Shown: positions 33,313-47,086 of the stretch, piece after piece
Layout: every line of letters begins with the position of its first letter
How positions within the stretch are numbered: the stretch's first letter is position 1
Assembly (NCBI GenBank): GCA_022113835.1
Contig: JAILWY010000005.1
Location: forward strand, 3,242,501-3,306,500
DNA length: 64,000 nucleotides
Reading direction: 5' to 3'
From: Atopsyche davidsoni
Taxonomy: Eukaryota > Arthropoda > Insecta > Trichoptera > Hydrobiosidae
The notes under the pieces: model-generated
What the model was told of the DNA's origin: nothing
The model's database searches: none
The model's input: only the letters and a program-made list of their open reading frames with translations
Made by a program: the position numbers and the translations under genes

Positions 33313-35215
33313 GTTTGGTAGCACACTGGCAAAAACTACAACATGCATTCAAAGGATTAACTTTATGTATCGTATTAAATTGAATAAATGAACGTAAATA
33401 ACAGAACTTTTTATACGTGATATAAAATATTTACACTTTTTAAATTAAGTTGCATGAAACAACTTTTTTCAGTGTTAATAAATAAAACATTTTAAAAATA
33501 ATGTTAATTCAATATTTTTTTTAATAATAGCTACTAATACGACCACAATAAAATAGTACGTTTAATTTTCTGCTTAAAGAACTTAAATATTTGCCCTTTT
33601 TATCTCTACAAATTATGCAGTGAATAACAAATATTTATAGTAAAAAAATAAGAAGATTATGAATGTGTTTATTTGCAACTGTGTTTCGTATAAATATGCA
33701 TTCAATTAGTTTATTTTATAATCTTGACATAATAGAATATAACAATATAATTTTTATTTAATTATTGCAAACTAATTTTAAATTAAAATTTTATACCTTT
33801 GCATTATAACAATAAAAACGCACTGAATCGTCTATTTAGAAAAAAATAGCACAAAGAAAATTAACATACAAGTAAAGGCTTCTTATATTTATGTAATGAA
33901 ATAAAATATATCAAGATAACACAAAACCTAGATTAAGATAAGCTCTTATATATTCACAAGACTAGAAAAAAGCTGAAATTTATATTCCATAGTGTTTTGT
34001 AATTTTCACAGCATAAATACTCAGGTTAAAAATGTATTTGAATTTTAATGATAATTCTTATCTAAATGTCATCTACATGGTCGTGATAAGGAGTGAACGA
34101 AGTTTTATAAAACAAAGCGGTCTACACACGTAGCAACGAAACCAACAACCAAAATGTATATAGTTATTTCCAATATCATCGTTTTTTTTAAGTTATACCT
34201 ATATAGACATTTTGGCTGTCGATTGTGTTGAAACGGGTGAAGACTGCTTCAAAAAAACTCGTTGCGGCTGACGAAGACTATTTTAAGCCGTTACATCCTC
34301 GTATTGAACAGTTTTTTTTATTATTTATCTGATATTTGTATGCTAATTACAGAGGACCTTACAACTTTGTATGGGAGACGGCGGTGACTTGAATCCTTTT
34401 TATTAACTGGCATATTTGATCGTATTATATGAAATTCAACACTTGAACCAGTCAGTAAAAAATATTCTTCTATAACCTTGTATCTTCACCCGAATATCTT
34501 ACAGAGGTTGACATAAAAATTACAAAATTGTATAAAGTTGATTCGTTTCGGTTTTCTTTGAATTCAAATCTTATATGTAAAGAGGCTTAGATATTCACAT
34601 AAAAATATTTTTTTTGTTTTTATTTTAAAATCCACTAACTTGTAATGAGTGGTATACGTCAATTCTATTTTATATGCATTTTTCAACTTGTGATACAAAA
34701 TATTTACTACCATTGTGAAAATATTATTTGGTTATTTAAATATTGTAAAAACTTGGTATAAAGGTAAATAACTGTTGATCACTATTATACCTATTTTCAA
34801 ATACATTAAAAAATTAATTTAAGTGCGTTGTTTTTTTTATCTATAAAATGCTTCCAATTACATAAAAAAGATATTCAAGTGTATTGACAGATTTTTGAGA
34901 AATTATTATAATATGTCTTCGTTCATATAAAAATTAAGTATAATATTGAATTTCAGTGAATGCAACTAAATATTCATTTTCCCTATTTTTGGGTGTGTGA
35001 GCATTTTTATTTAAAATTTTAAACGTTACAATCACGCAACTGTGACCACCTTTAACGATTTTCGAAAATATTTGATGATAACAGCGTTTGCTACTATCTA
35101 CAAAGGCATTTCATATCATATGTCTTATTTTCTTTTTTTTTTTTTTATTTTGTGTATTTTATCTGTTATAAATGCACTAAACTTTATAAAATAACCGAAT
35201 CAAAGTTGAAAATAA
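33313..35215. other. AT-rich non-genic stretch
   Basis: Nothing recognisable beyond AT-rich sequence. Confidence 0.6.
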
Positions 35216-35305
35216 TTCGTAGTACCAGGGACAGTGGTGGCGGCCATCTCGGGTTCTGATCGCGGAAAAGGAAGAAGGAGTTAATTGTTAGGGGGCTCCG
35301 GCACG
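35216..35305 (+). repeat. Dispersed GC-rich repeat, copy 2
   Basis: Partner of 33181-33312. A 103-codon reverse frame (35184-35495) runs across it and is therefore probably not a gene. Confidence 0.4.
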
Positions 35306-37640
35306 CGATGCGGCGTGACGTTTGAGAAGCGCGGGGGGAGCGGCGCTCTAATTGTTTTGAGAACCAGAGGATTTTATTCAGACGAGACTTTTTGGATACA
35401 CCGCTGTTTATTTTTGCCTCGTGCTTCAATACGATCGAAAAACTATAAAACACATTTGAGTAATTGCAGTTTAACTGACGGTTGTATTGCAGCACGTATA
35501 TAAAGCTTAAATAGGTTCAAAACAAAAATATCTCTTCAAAATATGTTTCTAAAGACATACCTCATACATGCTTAAGTTTGCCCCAAATATAGTAAAGCAT
35601 GACTGCTTTATTAAATATTCAATAAAAACAAGAAAAATATACGTTGCATTTAAAACTAGTCTTGATTGTTTTAGCGTGTCTTTTTTTAAGTTCTGTAGTT
35701 TCGGCACCGAGGCTATTATCTTAGTAAAATTATAAAAAATCTATTGCCGCAATGGAAGTGCTCGACATGTAAGCGGATTTCTTCTGTGTAATTACACTGC
35801 GCTACATTTGTTATTGTTATCTCGCACTCGACTTGCTACAAAACGCGGAGGTATTTCATTTAACAAAATGCTTCGTTTCCAAATTATAAATCAACTCACA
35901 AAGGGGCGTAATTTTGTTTTTTACTGCCCAAAAGGTGTTGCGTCCAGGACCTCAACCGGAACAATGAACTTCGGGAGCATTAATATTTCATAATGAAGAG
36001 GAGTGAATAAAAATCATTCTCTCGTAGAGGTGATAATGAGACTCGGCGCGCACAGTAGCATTAGCATGCTGGTGCTAAAGAAAGCACCTCGTGGTGGCTC
36101 AATTATAACCAAAAAACTCAACACAAAGACGCTTCCATGTGAAAATACTGTTGAAGTTACAGAATATAAATATCACGCTCTAACGATGAGTTTGAACGTG
36201 AAAATTTATTTATTTAAACTTGATCTAGGTTGTTTACGTACATATGTAAATGCTTAGGCTTTTTTTTAAATACGCATTGTATATACGTCAAATTTTAAAT
36301 AAATTGTCACTTAATGAATACTCTGATGAGTATACTATAAATTTTATTCACAAGAGAGGCATATTATAATATAAATCCCAAACAAGAATGGCGAAAATAC
36401 TGGAAACAGTTACGAGATCTATATAGAAGTATGCAGATAACATTTTTCGTGTGACTCGAAGAACTCTTCAAGGTTCCCATCAAATAGTTAAATATACGAA
36501 AATGAGATGTGATGTTGAGATTTAGTATTCATATAGTATATTTTCAAAGGGGAGTTGCTAAAAACAAATAGAAGTGGCGAAGGCGTATGAGAAGACGTTT
36601 TTCTAAAAATTTGTAAACAGCAGCCAATGATGGTAATATGCATTATTCTATATAACCAAAAAAAAACAATTATTTTTTAATTTATAATTTACATAATCAA
36701 AACCTTATTTAGATAACAGTACATAAATATTTATATGACAATAAGCTCAAAGACCTGATATCAATATTTTCATTTTTCACATCTTGTTATTTTTAAATGA
36801 AGTATAAAATTAGATGAAAAAAACGCAGACAATCTGTGAAGTGAAAACCAATTTCTCAATGGGAACCAGCTAATAATCCCGGAGACAAGACGATTTGTCT
36901 TGCCACTTGCTAAGGGATGAATCCACCGCTCGCTCCTTATAATGAGGCCAAGAGATAAAAGAAGCCTTCTTGGAAATCAATATTTCTTTCGGGCACTCGA
37001 TGGTTTGTGATTAATGCGTGTGCTTAATGGATAGCTTCGTAAATTTGATTGCTTAATTCGTTTAAATAAATTACAGATATTTTTTTATATATAAAACAGC
37101 ACCACCATAAGTAAAAAAACTTTGGCGGACTTTTATGTTTCCTTGAGTGACACCCAAGTTTATGTTTCCTACGTTTTGTCTTGGTACTTGAGTTATTTAT
37201 ATAAAGCGGATATAAGTTTATAGGGTCTAGAAAATTGTTTCAGTGTCAAATTTAAATGCATTGAATTAAATTTAATAAAATAATGTTTAGTATAAGACTT
37301 TTAGAATTATATTTACACTTATGGTTATGGAGTGTTTTATAGTTATACGATAATAATTGATAGTTGACTCTTTAATGAAAAAATTGATTTAATATATAAT
37401 TCACTGTCAAATTGTAAAATTATCGATATAACTTGATCACAACATCTGCAATCTTAGTATCAAAATCTAAGAATACCATCTCATTTTAACCTTTACAAAC
37501 AAATACTTTGCTTACCATCCGTGACAAATAAAAATATAAATATGGAATATCTCCTTAACACAAGAAATATTGTTATTACCTGAAGATAGCATCTGATTGT
37601 AATTCACTGTCTTCACAGGTAAACTAAAAACCCACTACGT
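35306..37640. other. AT-rich non-genic stretch
   Basis: Frames at 35808-35993 (61 codons) and 36003-36257 (84 codons) are open with fairly even composition but no known motif and no splice or initiation support. The rest is AT-rich. Confidence 0.5.
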
Positions 37641-37648
37641 GTATACAC

Positions 37649-39852
37649 TAGGGTGTCCCTTATATGACCAAAAAAATTTTTTTTTCAAATTTCGAAATGC
37701 ATACCCTCTACATTTTTTACTAATGCTATAAGATACTTAAATATAAAATTTCATCTTTCTAGAAAAATTGCAACTAGTGCCGACCGAGCTTCAAAGTTTA
37801 GTAAAAAACGTGTTTTGTCTTGATATTTCGGTCTGGTATAAAATCATTATAAATGCAATAAATTAAGTGAATAATAGTAAAAATTCAATTAAATGAACAT
37901 TAATCTTTAATCAAAAACATAAAGTAATAACAATCAGCCAGGGTAACTTTTTTATAGAGTTGTTTTTTTACAGTCCGGATACACTTTCTATGTTCCTGGA
38001 CACAGCGCAGCAAGAACTGTTTTTGTTCTTCTTCAGCCGCGATAAGTCCGTTAAAATCTTGCATCATTTTAACAGCCCTTTCAGCAGTATCATTCACAAC
38101 CCTCAAATAACTTATTTTTCTTTTAGCTTCCACAAAAGCACTATTATTATTCCAAGAAGATACATCTTCCTTTAGAAAACTGTCGTCGATCTGCAGTCGT
38201 GATAAAAATTGTTTGCTCTTTTCCGATACGAAATCATCCAGTGTTTTACAAACATAAGCAAACATCTTGTAGAGTCTTTTTGTCCTTCGCAGTTATTCTG
38301 CATTGTGACTGAAGTAAACACATTTTTAAAGAATAGATCGCTCTCGCCATCCAGCGTGCCTGATGCATGGCTTTGGGGGGGCTTAGTTTTAATTTTTCCT
38401 CTGAGTCTCCTCCCAAAAATATTACGCACAGTTCGACCAATTTGCGATAGTCATCTCTTACATAACCTTTGTCTAATTCTGCCTTATAAAATATTAAAAA
38501 AGCTTGAATGTCTGTCTCGGCAACACGTTGTTTTACGAAATTAAGAGATGGTTCAATGTTACTAGCGTCGATGTTTTTTCAATTTTCTCTGTACTTTTTA
38601 AACATTGGAGTATCTGGGCTACTAGTAATTTACTTAATTTAGCTTTCAAAGACAGCTTTTAGGACCAATTCATAAACATGATGACGACAGACGAGCAGCA
38701 ATTCTCTTCCTAAAGTTTCTCCAAAATAGCACAAGCTCCATTGAAACGGCCAGTATTGAAAACTGTTGTGTCGCAGCACATTATTTGTACTTTATCGTGA
38801 AGGTTAGACTAGAGTCAAAGAGAGCTGTTGAGACAGCCTTAGCTTGATGTTTTTTAGAAGAATGTTCTAGTTTTGGCACTGCAAGAAGCTGTTCCTTATC
38901 GTCAAACGAAGCAATAACTGGCAAGCGTTCTTCTTTAGAACTTCGTACATCTAACCCGGGTAATAGTTTTCCATCCCAATGGACTGTGACTACGTCGGGT
39001 ACATTACTTCCAAAGAAGTCAGATTTTATTGCTTCTGCCCTTGATTTTCTAGTTTCAGCAGCTAGTGGTTATCTTTGTCTTACAACCCTTTCCTCTTCTT
39101 CCAATCGTCGTTGTTTAGATCTATCTTCTTTTTTCGACAATTTTTATCAACACCACCTAAGCATCCTGGTCGATCTGGCTCTCTCTGTTTCATTAAAAAT
39201 AATTTATCTTACTCTATTTTCATTCTCTCAAAAGCATCAGCATGTGCAATATCAAACAAATTATCAAGATCAATTTTGAAATTGTTCTCACGGCTCTTGA
39301 ACGTAACCTGAGTTTTCTTACAATTTTTTTTGCAACTCTCTCCAAACATGATATAAATCAACAAGTTTCTTCACGCAGTTAGGATATGCCCTTGTTGGAA
39401 TTCTTGTTTTTTCCCATTATATGATGCACTCCCTAATCACAAGATTTGCACTTTCACTAACAATCAGTTTAACCTCACGAATATTGTAAAATAGGACCGA
39501 GGGAATTTGTCGATTAGATGGTAATTTTGCACCATTTATTTGATATCTAGGCAAACCGATAAGGAAATTATTTTGTTTATCACTCCGTAATTCCACCGAC
39601 ATGTTAACGCACTAAACAATGGAGCACTACTAATCTCAAAAATCACGTATGAAATGACAAATAAAACATGCAGTTACAAGTCACAGCGCAGTACTTACGC
39701 AACTTGTATGGACAAGTTAAAATCGCAAGTCGGCACGGGTTACCGTTTATAAATCGAACTAATATTTTTTTCTAGACAATATAGGGTTATTACTAAACTT
39801 TTAAGAAGGTATGCGTAAAAAAATATTGAACTTGAATTTTAAGGGACACCCT
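37649..39852 (-). mobile_element. 2.2-kb hAT-like transposon, decayed
   Basis: Ends are TAGGGTGTCCCTTA (37649-37662) and its reverse complement TAAGGGACACCCTA ending at 39852. Perfect 8-bp duplications GTATACAC flank it (37641-37648 and 39853-39860) and fit the hAT target pattern nTnnnnAn. A reverse-strand transposase-like gene fills the interior but is broken by stops and frameshifts. The element is unrelated to the MITEs in this window, whose ends start with CA. Confidence 0.88.
37900..39602 (-). pseudogene. Transposase-like gene of the hAT-like element (broken)
   Basis: Reading the reverse strand from 39602, the following motifs come in order but in different frames: LSVLFYNIREVKL-like start (as VLFYNIREVKLIVSES), DLFDIAHADAFERMK, REPDRPGCLGGVDKN, VTVHWDGKLLPGLDV, CDTTVFNTGRFNGAC, CRHHVYELVLKA, LVELCVIFLGG, AMHQARWMARAIYSLK, and finally the intact 121-codon segment 37900-38265 with RVVNDTAERAVKMMQDFN and EEQKQFLLRCVQEHRK. 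From memory, this set recurs in uncharacterised, transposon-associated proteins of arthropods and cnidarians. The DTT (38764-38772) and CRHH (38678-38689) positions could be the first acidic and C/DxxH sites of an RNase H-like hAT core; that is inference. Several stops, for example near 38840 and 39220, show it is dead. Confidence 0.75.
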
Positions 39853-39860
39853 AGTATACA

Positions 39861-42800
39861 CGTACACCTGGAAATGAATAATTGGAATATTAATTTAGAG
39901 TTCTATCGCTTAATAAGGTACGTCTAGTATTTTGTATTTAACGGTCGTTTTTTCCCACGCAGAATAATCAAAATTTGGCTTTAGATTGTATTATTTGATA
40001 TAATACCTTTTACAAAACATACCCATATTTAGTTTTTAACACCTTAAAATTCATGTTTAATTTCATTTGCCTCTATTTAAATATAAATAAAATTAAACAT
40101 ATTATTAATTAGTCTTAACAGTCATATTTATTCTCATCTAGCAAGAATTTTTAGTAAAATATTTTTTTCTGCTTTCTGCAAGATACAAGTTGAGCGTCTG
40201 ACTTTTGATTCGCTGAAACCATCATAAAAAGGTAATTCACTTTCAATTGCTTTTTTTTTATTGGCGTGTAAATATTCAAACAAGTCTAAATGACATTTTT
40301 AATTTATACGATTTTTTTGGCATCTAGACTAATGCACTAAAGTAATTTTCAAAGTGTGAAAATTAAAATAAAACTTTTATTTGATTCAAAATAGGTTCAT
40401 TGGAAATTATGTTAGGGAGAGTTTATTGTGAAAAAAGTAGTATTTTAACATTCACTGACACAAATGCAATAAAATATGTCCTAAAGCTATGCCTGTTTCC
40501 GAGGCACCCTGTTTATAGACAGTGTATATTATTTTCAAACATAAACAGCATATAAATACACACGCTACTTGTGTCATAATGTGAACAAATTTTCGTTTCC
40601 AGGAAACGCAGAGCAGATGCTGACAGCTTTTAAAACAAACGTATGTCAACTATCATAAACTTTGTTAAATTTAAATTGTCGGTGCATACCGTAAACATAA
40701 TTAAGTATAAGTTATATGCACGCCCCGTATCCCTGTGAAACAAATTTGCTGAACCTCATTTTATCATATTTTATTATATCTAAAGATCTTTATTTTAAAT
40801 GCGGTTTATTAAAAAAAAAAAACGTAAAAAACATGTTAAATTATACAATATATTTTCAAAACTGTACTGTTGGTAATAAGCGATTGAAAGTAATAAATAC
40901 ATGCACGTTGCATAATTTTATATGCATGTAATAAAAGCATAATTGCCCAACACTGTATCAAGTGTAATATTTTCGAATCGCGATAAGATCGCTTAAGTTT
41001 TCACTAGTAAACATTGATTGATTGTATTTGATCAAAATCAAGTTAATTTGTTGGCTAACAATATGCACCAGTATCGTGGGATAATATGCATACAAGAAAG
41101 GTTTGCCACGAATCCCCAATCAATGTACAACGTACATGGAAGTGCTGGAGAATTAAAAGTTAAACGCTAGGAGAAGCTTCTCTCCAGCACACGAATTATT
41201 TAATCAATCTTGTGGACTAAATAATATTCTGGAATATATTACATCGCTTCTTTACAATTTGAGATATTTATATTTTATCAGAGCTTTCATCGCTTGATAA
41301 CTAAACCCCCGGGAGTAGACGATCGTGCAACTATTTTTTTTCAATGTAGTGAAGATATTTTAGATATTATTCAGATAATTTTATTTTTTTTAAACCTGTT
41401 GCATTCTAAGTTTTTACGATAAACTGGGTGAAAAATCAGTTTATATAGTGGTGAAATTTATTGAAAAATTAAGAACGATGTCTGATATGATATAACTAAA
41501 AAAAAAAAGGATTGAACGATTGCGATTTGTGATTATATTGCAACTTTGTTTGGAATACTAATGACTTCGAATTTTTTTAATACGAATATAAAAAATTGTA
41601 AATAAGATGCTATGTTAGACACATTAATATGAAAAAGTGTTATTTACGCAGTCACTCGATACACTCACGCTTAAATCAAATCAAGACCCGAGGAGTTGTG
41701 AATGGATATGAACCAAATATTGACAGAAATTAATTTTATAATCATTCAAGGTTGCAATTCACTATATCTACAATTTTCCTTGATAACATGAAGTAAATTA
41801 AATAAATATATTGTTACGTTTTCGACGTTGCCATATCAACGCTGTAAAATATTTATAGAATGTCATCAAATAACCGCACTCTCGTAAAAAAAAAAGTACA
41901 TTAATATCTTATCATAAGTATATAACGACATTGTATTCAATGTAATTAAAAATATTTTTAGGTGATTCACACACAACTATTGCAGTTCTTATCACATGAA
42001 TTATAGTTTAAGCTGTGATTAAAGTTATTAATCACCTTCCACTATCACAAACTGCAGCGATAAATAATTAAAAAAATAAAACAAAACACCCGCACGAACG
42101 TTTTTAATTCAAACTATGTGATTTATGCCATAGAAAATATAATATATTTCACCCCACGTGATGAATTCGAATTTAAAAGGCTTTCAGTAATTCAAGTTGC
42201 TTTTGCGATGGATATTTTACTTTAACACCAAGCATTGTTAATTTTCAAAGTACAAATTAACTAATGATGGACATTTCCTACTTTTCGTCGATTGATAAAT
42301 AAAAATCGATCATATTAAAAACACTTCTCTGATCGTCTATTATCTGCGAAAAATTTCTAGTTGTTATTTAAAATTTGCCAACATATATATATGCTAATCG
42401 ATTCAAGTATATAAATTATTTTTAGACAAATATTATTTTAAATTCTTACAGTCTATAATGAGAAATAAAACTAATTTTTGGATTCATATTTTTGTAAAAC
42501 AAATATGAATACTTTAACAATGTTAAATGGAAAACAATATTTTGAAGAATATAATATTTCAAAGTGTTTTTACAAATTTTGTTTCTTTTACAAATACTAA
42601 AACAGATTGTATTAAAATATATTCATTTTGGTTTATTATAACTCAGTACATGATATATTATATTTTATTATGTATAAGTGTTTTAAACAAAAACATAAAA
42701 TGAGTCAAAAGTCCGATGCTTATGTAAGGTCAATTAATAATTATCATCATATTTTTTTCGCTTTGTCGAGATCTTTGACTATGCTTTGCATCTTTGAGGC

Positions 42801-44950
42801 GAAAAAGCTTTCACAGTATTTAAAATAAATATCACCAGACTCGTTAACCTTTTAGTGGTAGTAATATTTATTTTCAATTAAATATACTGATTATTAAAAT
42901 TTATAACGCATTTCAGAACACTGCAGTTATCTACAAAGACAAAACAACTTTCACAAATACCCGATAATAATGCATAAAGAATTGTGTTACGCAAGGCCTG
43001 TGACAATTTTAGTTAGCAGATTGGTCTCGCAGCTGTATTCATATGTCAATCCGAATGCCAATACCTGAAGGCAAATTGCTACTTTATCTAAAGCCTAATC
43101 AGAAATCAAAGGTACCCATTCAATGCCTTGTTGTCATGTTTTTCTAGAAAGTTTGTTTGGACTGCTTATTAGCGCAAGACGAAAATATTTTGCTTTAGAA
43201 TATAAGCAAGCAAGATCCATGTGTATGTATGTGTGTGTGTATATATATATATTGCATAGATTTAATCATACATTTAATGTAAATTATCAATTTACATATT
43301 GTTGTTGTTTCATATTAACAAACAAACTAAGAAATATCTACATTTGATATTTATTAATAACTATATGTTTCTAAGACTATCTCTTATAATAAAAATATCT
43401 CTAGTTCATTTGATTTGGAAAAACGTTTTTGTTAAAACAAAAAAAAATGTTTTTATTTTTTCATCTCGTAAGACAAAACAATGACGGCCAACCGACAATA
43501 AATTACTTTACAATTAATCTCAAGACGTTTCAAATCATGCCTCGTTATACTTCTTCAAGGTCCAGATAAGGATCGTTGATGGATGATTTTCTGTTATTTG
43601 TTTGAGTGTATCAAGAACTCGTCAATTGCATAGATTTATAATTACTTTTATACGCACCGTCATCATCAGTGCAGTTCCGATACAAAGTTGTACCTGTATT
43701 GTGTATACAGGGGCGGCTCGAGAACTAACATACCAGTATAGTGTGGCAAAACATTAAAAAAGAATAAAGCTTAAAAAGCCTATTTCAAAGTGTTTATTTT
43801 TTTATACAAAATTAGTATTACTTAATATTACCTTTTATAAAAAATTATCATTATTTCTTTTACCCTTCAGCAGCAAATAATAATTTTTTTTTATGGATGG
43901 GGTGTGCTTTACAATTTTTTTTAATATATATATTATATGTTGACTTAATATAAGAGGCCAAATATAAATTTCAAATAAGTAATCAAAAATAAAATTATTT
44001 TCAAAGCCTTTATTATTCCCTATTTCACGACACTCCCTACAACTTTTACGACACGCCTTGCACATGCCTTTAGCCGGACCTGATTTATGTTTATATTGAT
44101 CTTCATCTACGAGTATAAGCTGTGTTAATATAAAAACGTTTCTGTAACTTCACTATTAGATGAATTGGTTTTTTCTTCTATATAAACAATAACAAATGGT
44201 AAAATAAACCTTAAATGCATATTAATATAAACACATGTTTGATTTCTACAAATCAAAAGGGAATCCACTTATTTTAAACAAAGTGGATAGTTGTTGTATT
44301 ATTAACTTTAAGCCGTGCTTTTATCATGTTTAAAGTATGATTCTAGTAAATACAGTCAAGGATGCTTTAAACTGCAATAAAAAAGTAATTCACACGGCTC
44401 AAAACCTAAGAAGCATATCCTTCTGTTTGAAGAAAAAACAAGCGTTGAAAAAAATTCTGGCTTCGCTATTTAATTTTCTTTTTGGGGTTTAATATTCTAC
44501 GTATAAAAACGAATGTACACTTTTATTGTCAACAATTAAAATAAAGAGAACATCCGTATAAATTGTACATCTCAAGCAATTCTTTTTTTAGGAGAAAGAT
44601 GTAAAAAAAAACATAAAATGACCATTTTTTGTTATTGCTATCGATAAAATTTGTTATACACGTGTAACATAAAAACCCATAAGTAAAAATAAATATAAGC
44701 ATCTACATCTTTGTCATACAAAATGATAGCCAAAATAATTGTTTTTATTACAACATAATATTTCAATGCGCTTTACGTCATACGTCTTCTATATTTTACT
44801 AAATGTTCATTAGTAAGTTCACAAAAGTCCACTTATACCTTACGTTTAATATTGAATTGTTATAATAGTTAATCTCATAAGCGTTTTTTGCTGTAAGTAT
44901 AAAAATAAAAATATTCAAATAATATATATTCCAAGAATACAGATTTGACT
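39861..44950. other. AT-rich non-genic stretch
   Basis: No gene in about 5 kb. It includes a short hairpin (41142-41190), a GT/TA microsatellite near 43222-43252 and scattered frames under 80 codons. A reverse frame at 43835-44065 begins with a cysteine-rich stretch (MCKACRKSCRECREIG) but turns AT-driven and has no match I know. Confidence 0.55.
41142..41190. repeat. Short inverted repeat (10-bp stem)
   Basis: GTGCTGGAGA at 41142-41151 pairs exactly with TCTCCAGCAC at 41181-41190 around a 29-base loop. It could be a chance hairpin or a small structured RNA. Confidence 0.4.
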
Positions 44951-44976
44951 AATAAATACCTGCTGGTATTTTGCAG

Positions 44977-45240
44977 GTGTTATCTCACCTGTCCAAGGAT
45001 CGAATATCGAAGAATCGTTTTGCCAGAGTCATGAGACGTCTGCGAGGATTTTGTGCTCGGTTATCAAGACTTATCTCATCGCCAGGGCAGCTTCCAAGAA
45101 GGACCCCGAGCCACTCGACAGGCACCAGCAATGAAACAGAAGTATTGGCTGATTGATAATTACTGCATCGCTGAGCAATCGAGACCAACGCGCCATGAGA
45201 TGATGAAATCACGTTCTTTATTGCGAGATTTTGGCTAAAT
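44977..45240. other. Exon-like island, strand unresolved
   Basis: GC-richer than its surroundings. Forward: follows acceptor GGTATTTTGCAG (ending 44976); two frames are open to natural stops, one with NIEESFCQSHETSARIL ending DPEPLDRHQQ, the other with RVMRRLRGFCARLSRLI ending NETEVLAD. Reverse: an open frame of about 75 codons (45212-44985) ends at the strong donor GGACAG|GTGAGA (around 44991-44990). Either a terminal forward exon or an initial reverse exon is possible. No family is recognised. Confidence 0.3.
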
Positions 45241-47080
45241 GATCGAAAACCGAGTCGTTAAGCGCTACACTAAACATTTATAGTTTTATTTAATGGGATT
45301 CGTGTAATGTTAACCACAAGTATTCATATTCGTAATTGATTCAAGACAGTAGAATATACTTATCTCTTTTATAAAAATCTATGAATGTGATGAGTACATT
45401 ATAATAGTACTATGATCGCATTGAAAATGTATACACAGGGGTTAAAGAAGTATAAAAAACACAAGTAACTCATTCCATAAGCATGTATCTAGATCAAATG
45501 ACGACATTTATTACAAAACTTGACGCCAACCATATTTGTCTCTTCTCTAAAACATAATATTCGAATTAATCCGGAATGCTTTTTAAGTCCCTTCATTCAC
45601 AGGTATCTAATCCCCCAATAAGACACTATAATTCTTTTGTGAGCGATGCTTTCACCTGCCAGGCTAAGCACTTGCCTATCGATTATGAATAAGTAATCTT
45701 GAGAAAAACAATCATTCGACTGTCGGATTACTGCAAGACCGGCGCACCTGCCCGGTATTTAAAATTTAATCCTTATGCGAGCCGAATCAATTTACATACC
45801 TGTAGATTTGATTTTTGTCTTAGATTTGGGAACGACGACTGTAAATCAATAAATTATCTTTAGATCATGGCCTGTGAATATTTTGATGAAATTTATTATA
45901 ACTTTTTTGCGTGTTTAAGTTAACATTGTCAGACATTTTCAGGAGGTTAATCCTCTCTCAAACTGAATTTTTTTATTTTATTTATGTTTTTTGAATAATA
46001 ACAATAAGGCATACACAATAAATTTATATGGAAAATAATTGTATTTTATCTATTTATGACAATTGGTGAAATATCGGCCTGTGCCTTTGCTAGGCTAGAC
46101 TGGCTTAAAATATTAATACTTTTCATAAAGGGAGTAGAATCAAAGTGAGTTATAAAGCAACCAGAGTTTTAAAATATAAAAAGATGTGCTCATGATGGTA
46201 TTGTTAGTTTTAAATTTTAAAAAATGGAAAAAAATACAACTCTTTCTTTAAAAACAAAAAAATCTTTACAAAGCTGAGTTGAAATTAAGACCCACTTGTT
46301 ATTATAACTTGAGCTTTTTAACTATCAAACTAAGCTACCATTGTTAATTGACCCATGTCCAAAACAGCATTTTTTAATATATATATTTATTTTAACTGGT
46401 TTATTATAAATGTTAAGTATAAGTGTAACTTTTTTCTTAATTTTACAAATAAATATTAAAAAACTAAAATTCTGATGTTATTTAGAAATCACACGTTAGT
46501 AATTCGTAAAAACTTTTTATATTTATCTATTCGAAGTGCTTTTCTAACGAATCGCCCTTTAATATGACAAACAAATCTAAGCAGAGCTCTGTCTTCCAGC
46601 CCCCAAACGTAAAAATACAAATGGTTCAATTTAACTGGGAAATTAAACTTCCCTTATATCCGACCCGACCCCAGCTGAAATAAGAGACGGTAGTGAGAAT
46701 AGGATGCAAATAATCTGAATCATTACACCCCAAATCCAATACTTCCTTTAAATTCTTCAAGCTTACTTCGTAAAAAAAAATTAAAAAATTTAATATCATA
46801 AATTTGTGCTTTTCACTAAGCAACAACCTTTTCGACTGGAACTTTAAATTATGCAATGATAATTTACTATCAATATGCGCCCACTGTGATGTTATTTTAT
46901 TGCTACTGTGTGTGGTTGTGTGTGTCACTATTGATAAATTATCAAAAAATATAGTTTTATTTAATATATTTTTAATTTATTATTAATATAGTTTTATTTA
47001 AATTTAATTAAAAATCAATATAAAAAGGCGAATAAACATGATCGACTCTCGCTGCGAGATGCGCTTGTGTTAGTGGTGGT
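45241..47080. other. AT-rich non-genic stretch
   Basis: No gene is recognised. A 100-codon reverse frame (46626-46928) lacks any motif and its composition follows the AT background. Confidence 0.5.
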
Positions 47081-47086
47081 AGAAGG

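Noticed and set aside
35184..35495. 103-codon reverse frame as a host gene
   Set aside because: It crosses a dispersed GC-rich repeat and shows no motif or start support.
43708..43715. CAGGGGCG at 10133, 20753 and 43708 as ends of one transposon family
   Set aside because: Flanking sequences do not align and no inverted partner was seen.
43835..44065. Cysteine-rich reverse frame (CKACRKSCRECRE) as a zinc-binding protein
   Set aside because: The spacing fits no known finger and the frame soon becomes AT-driven sequence.
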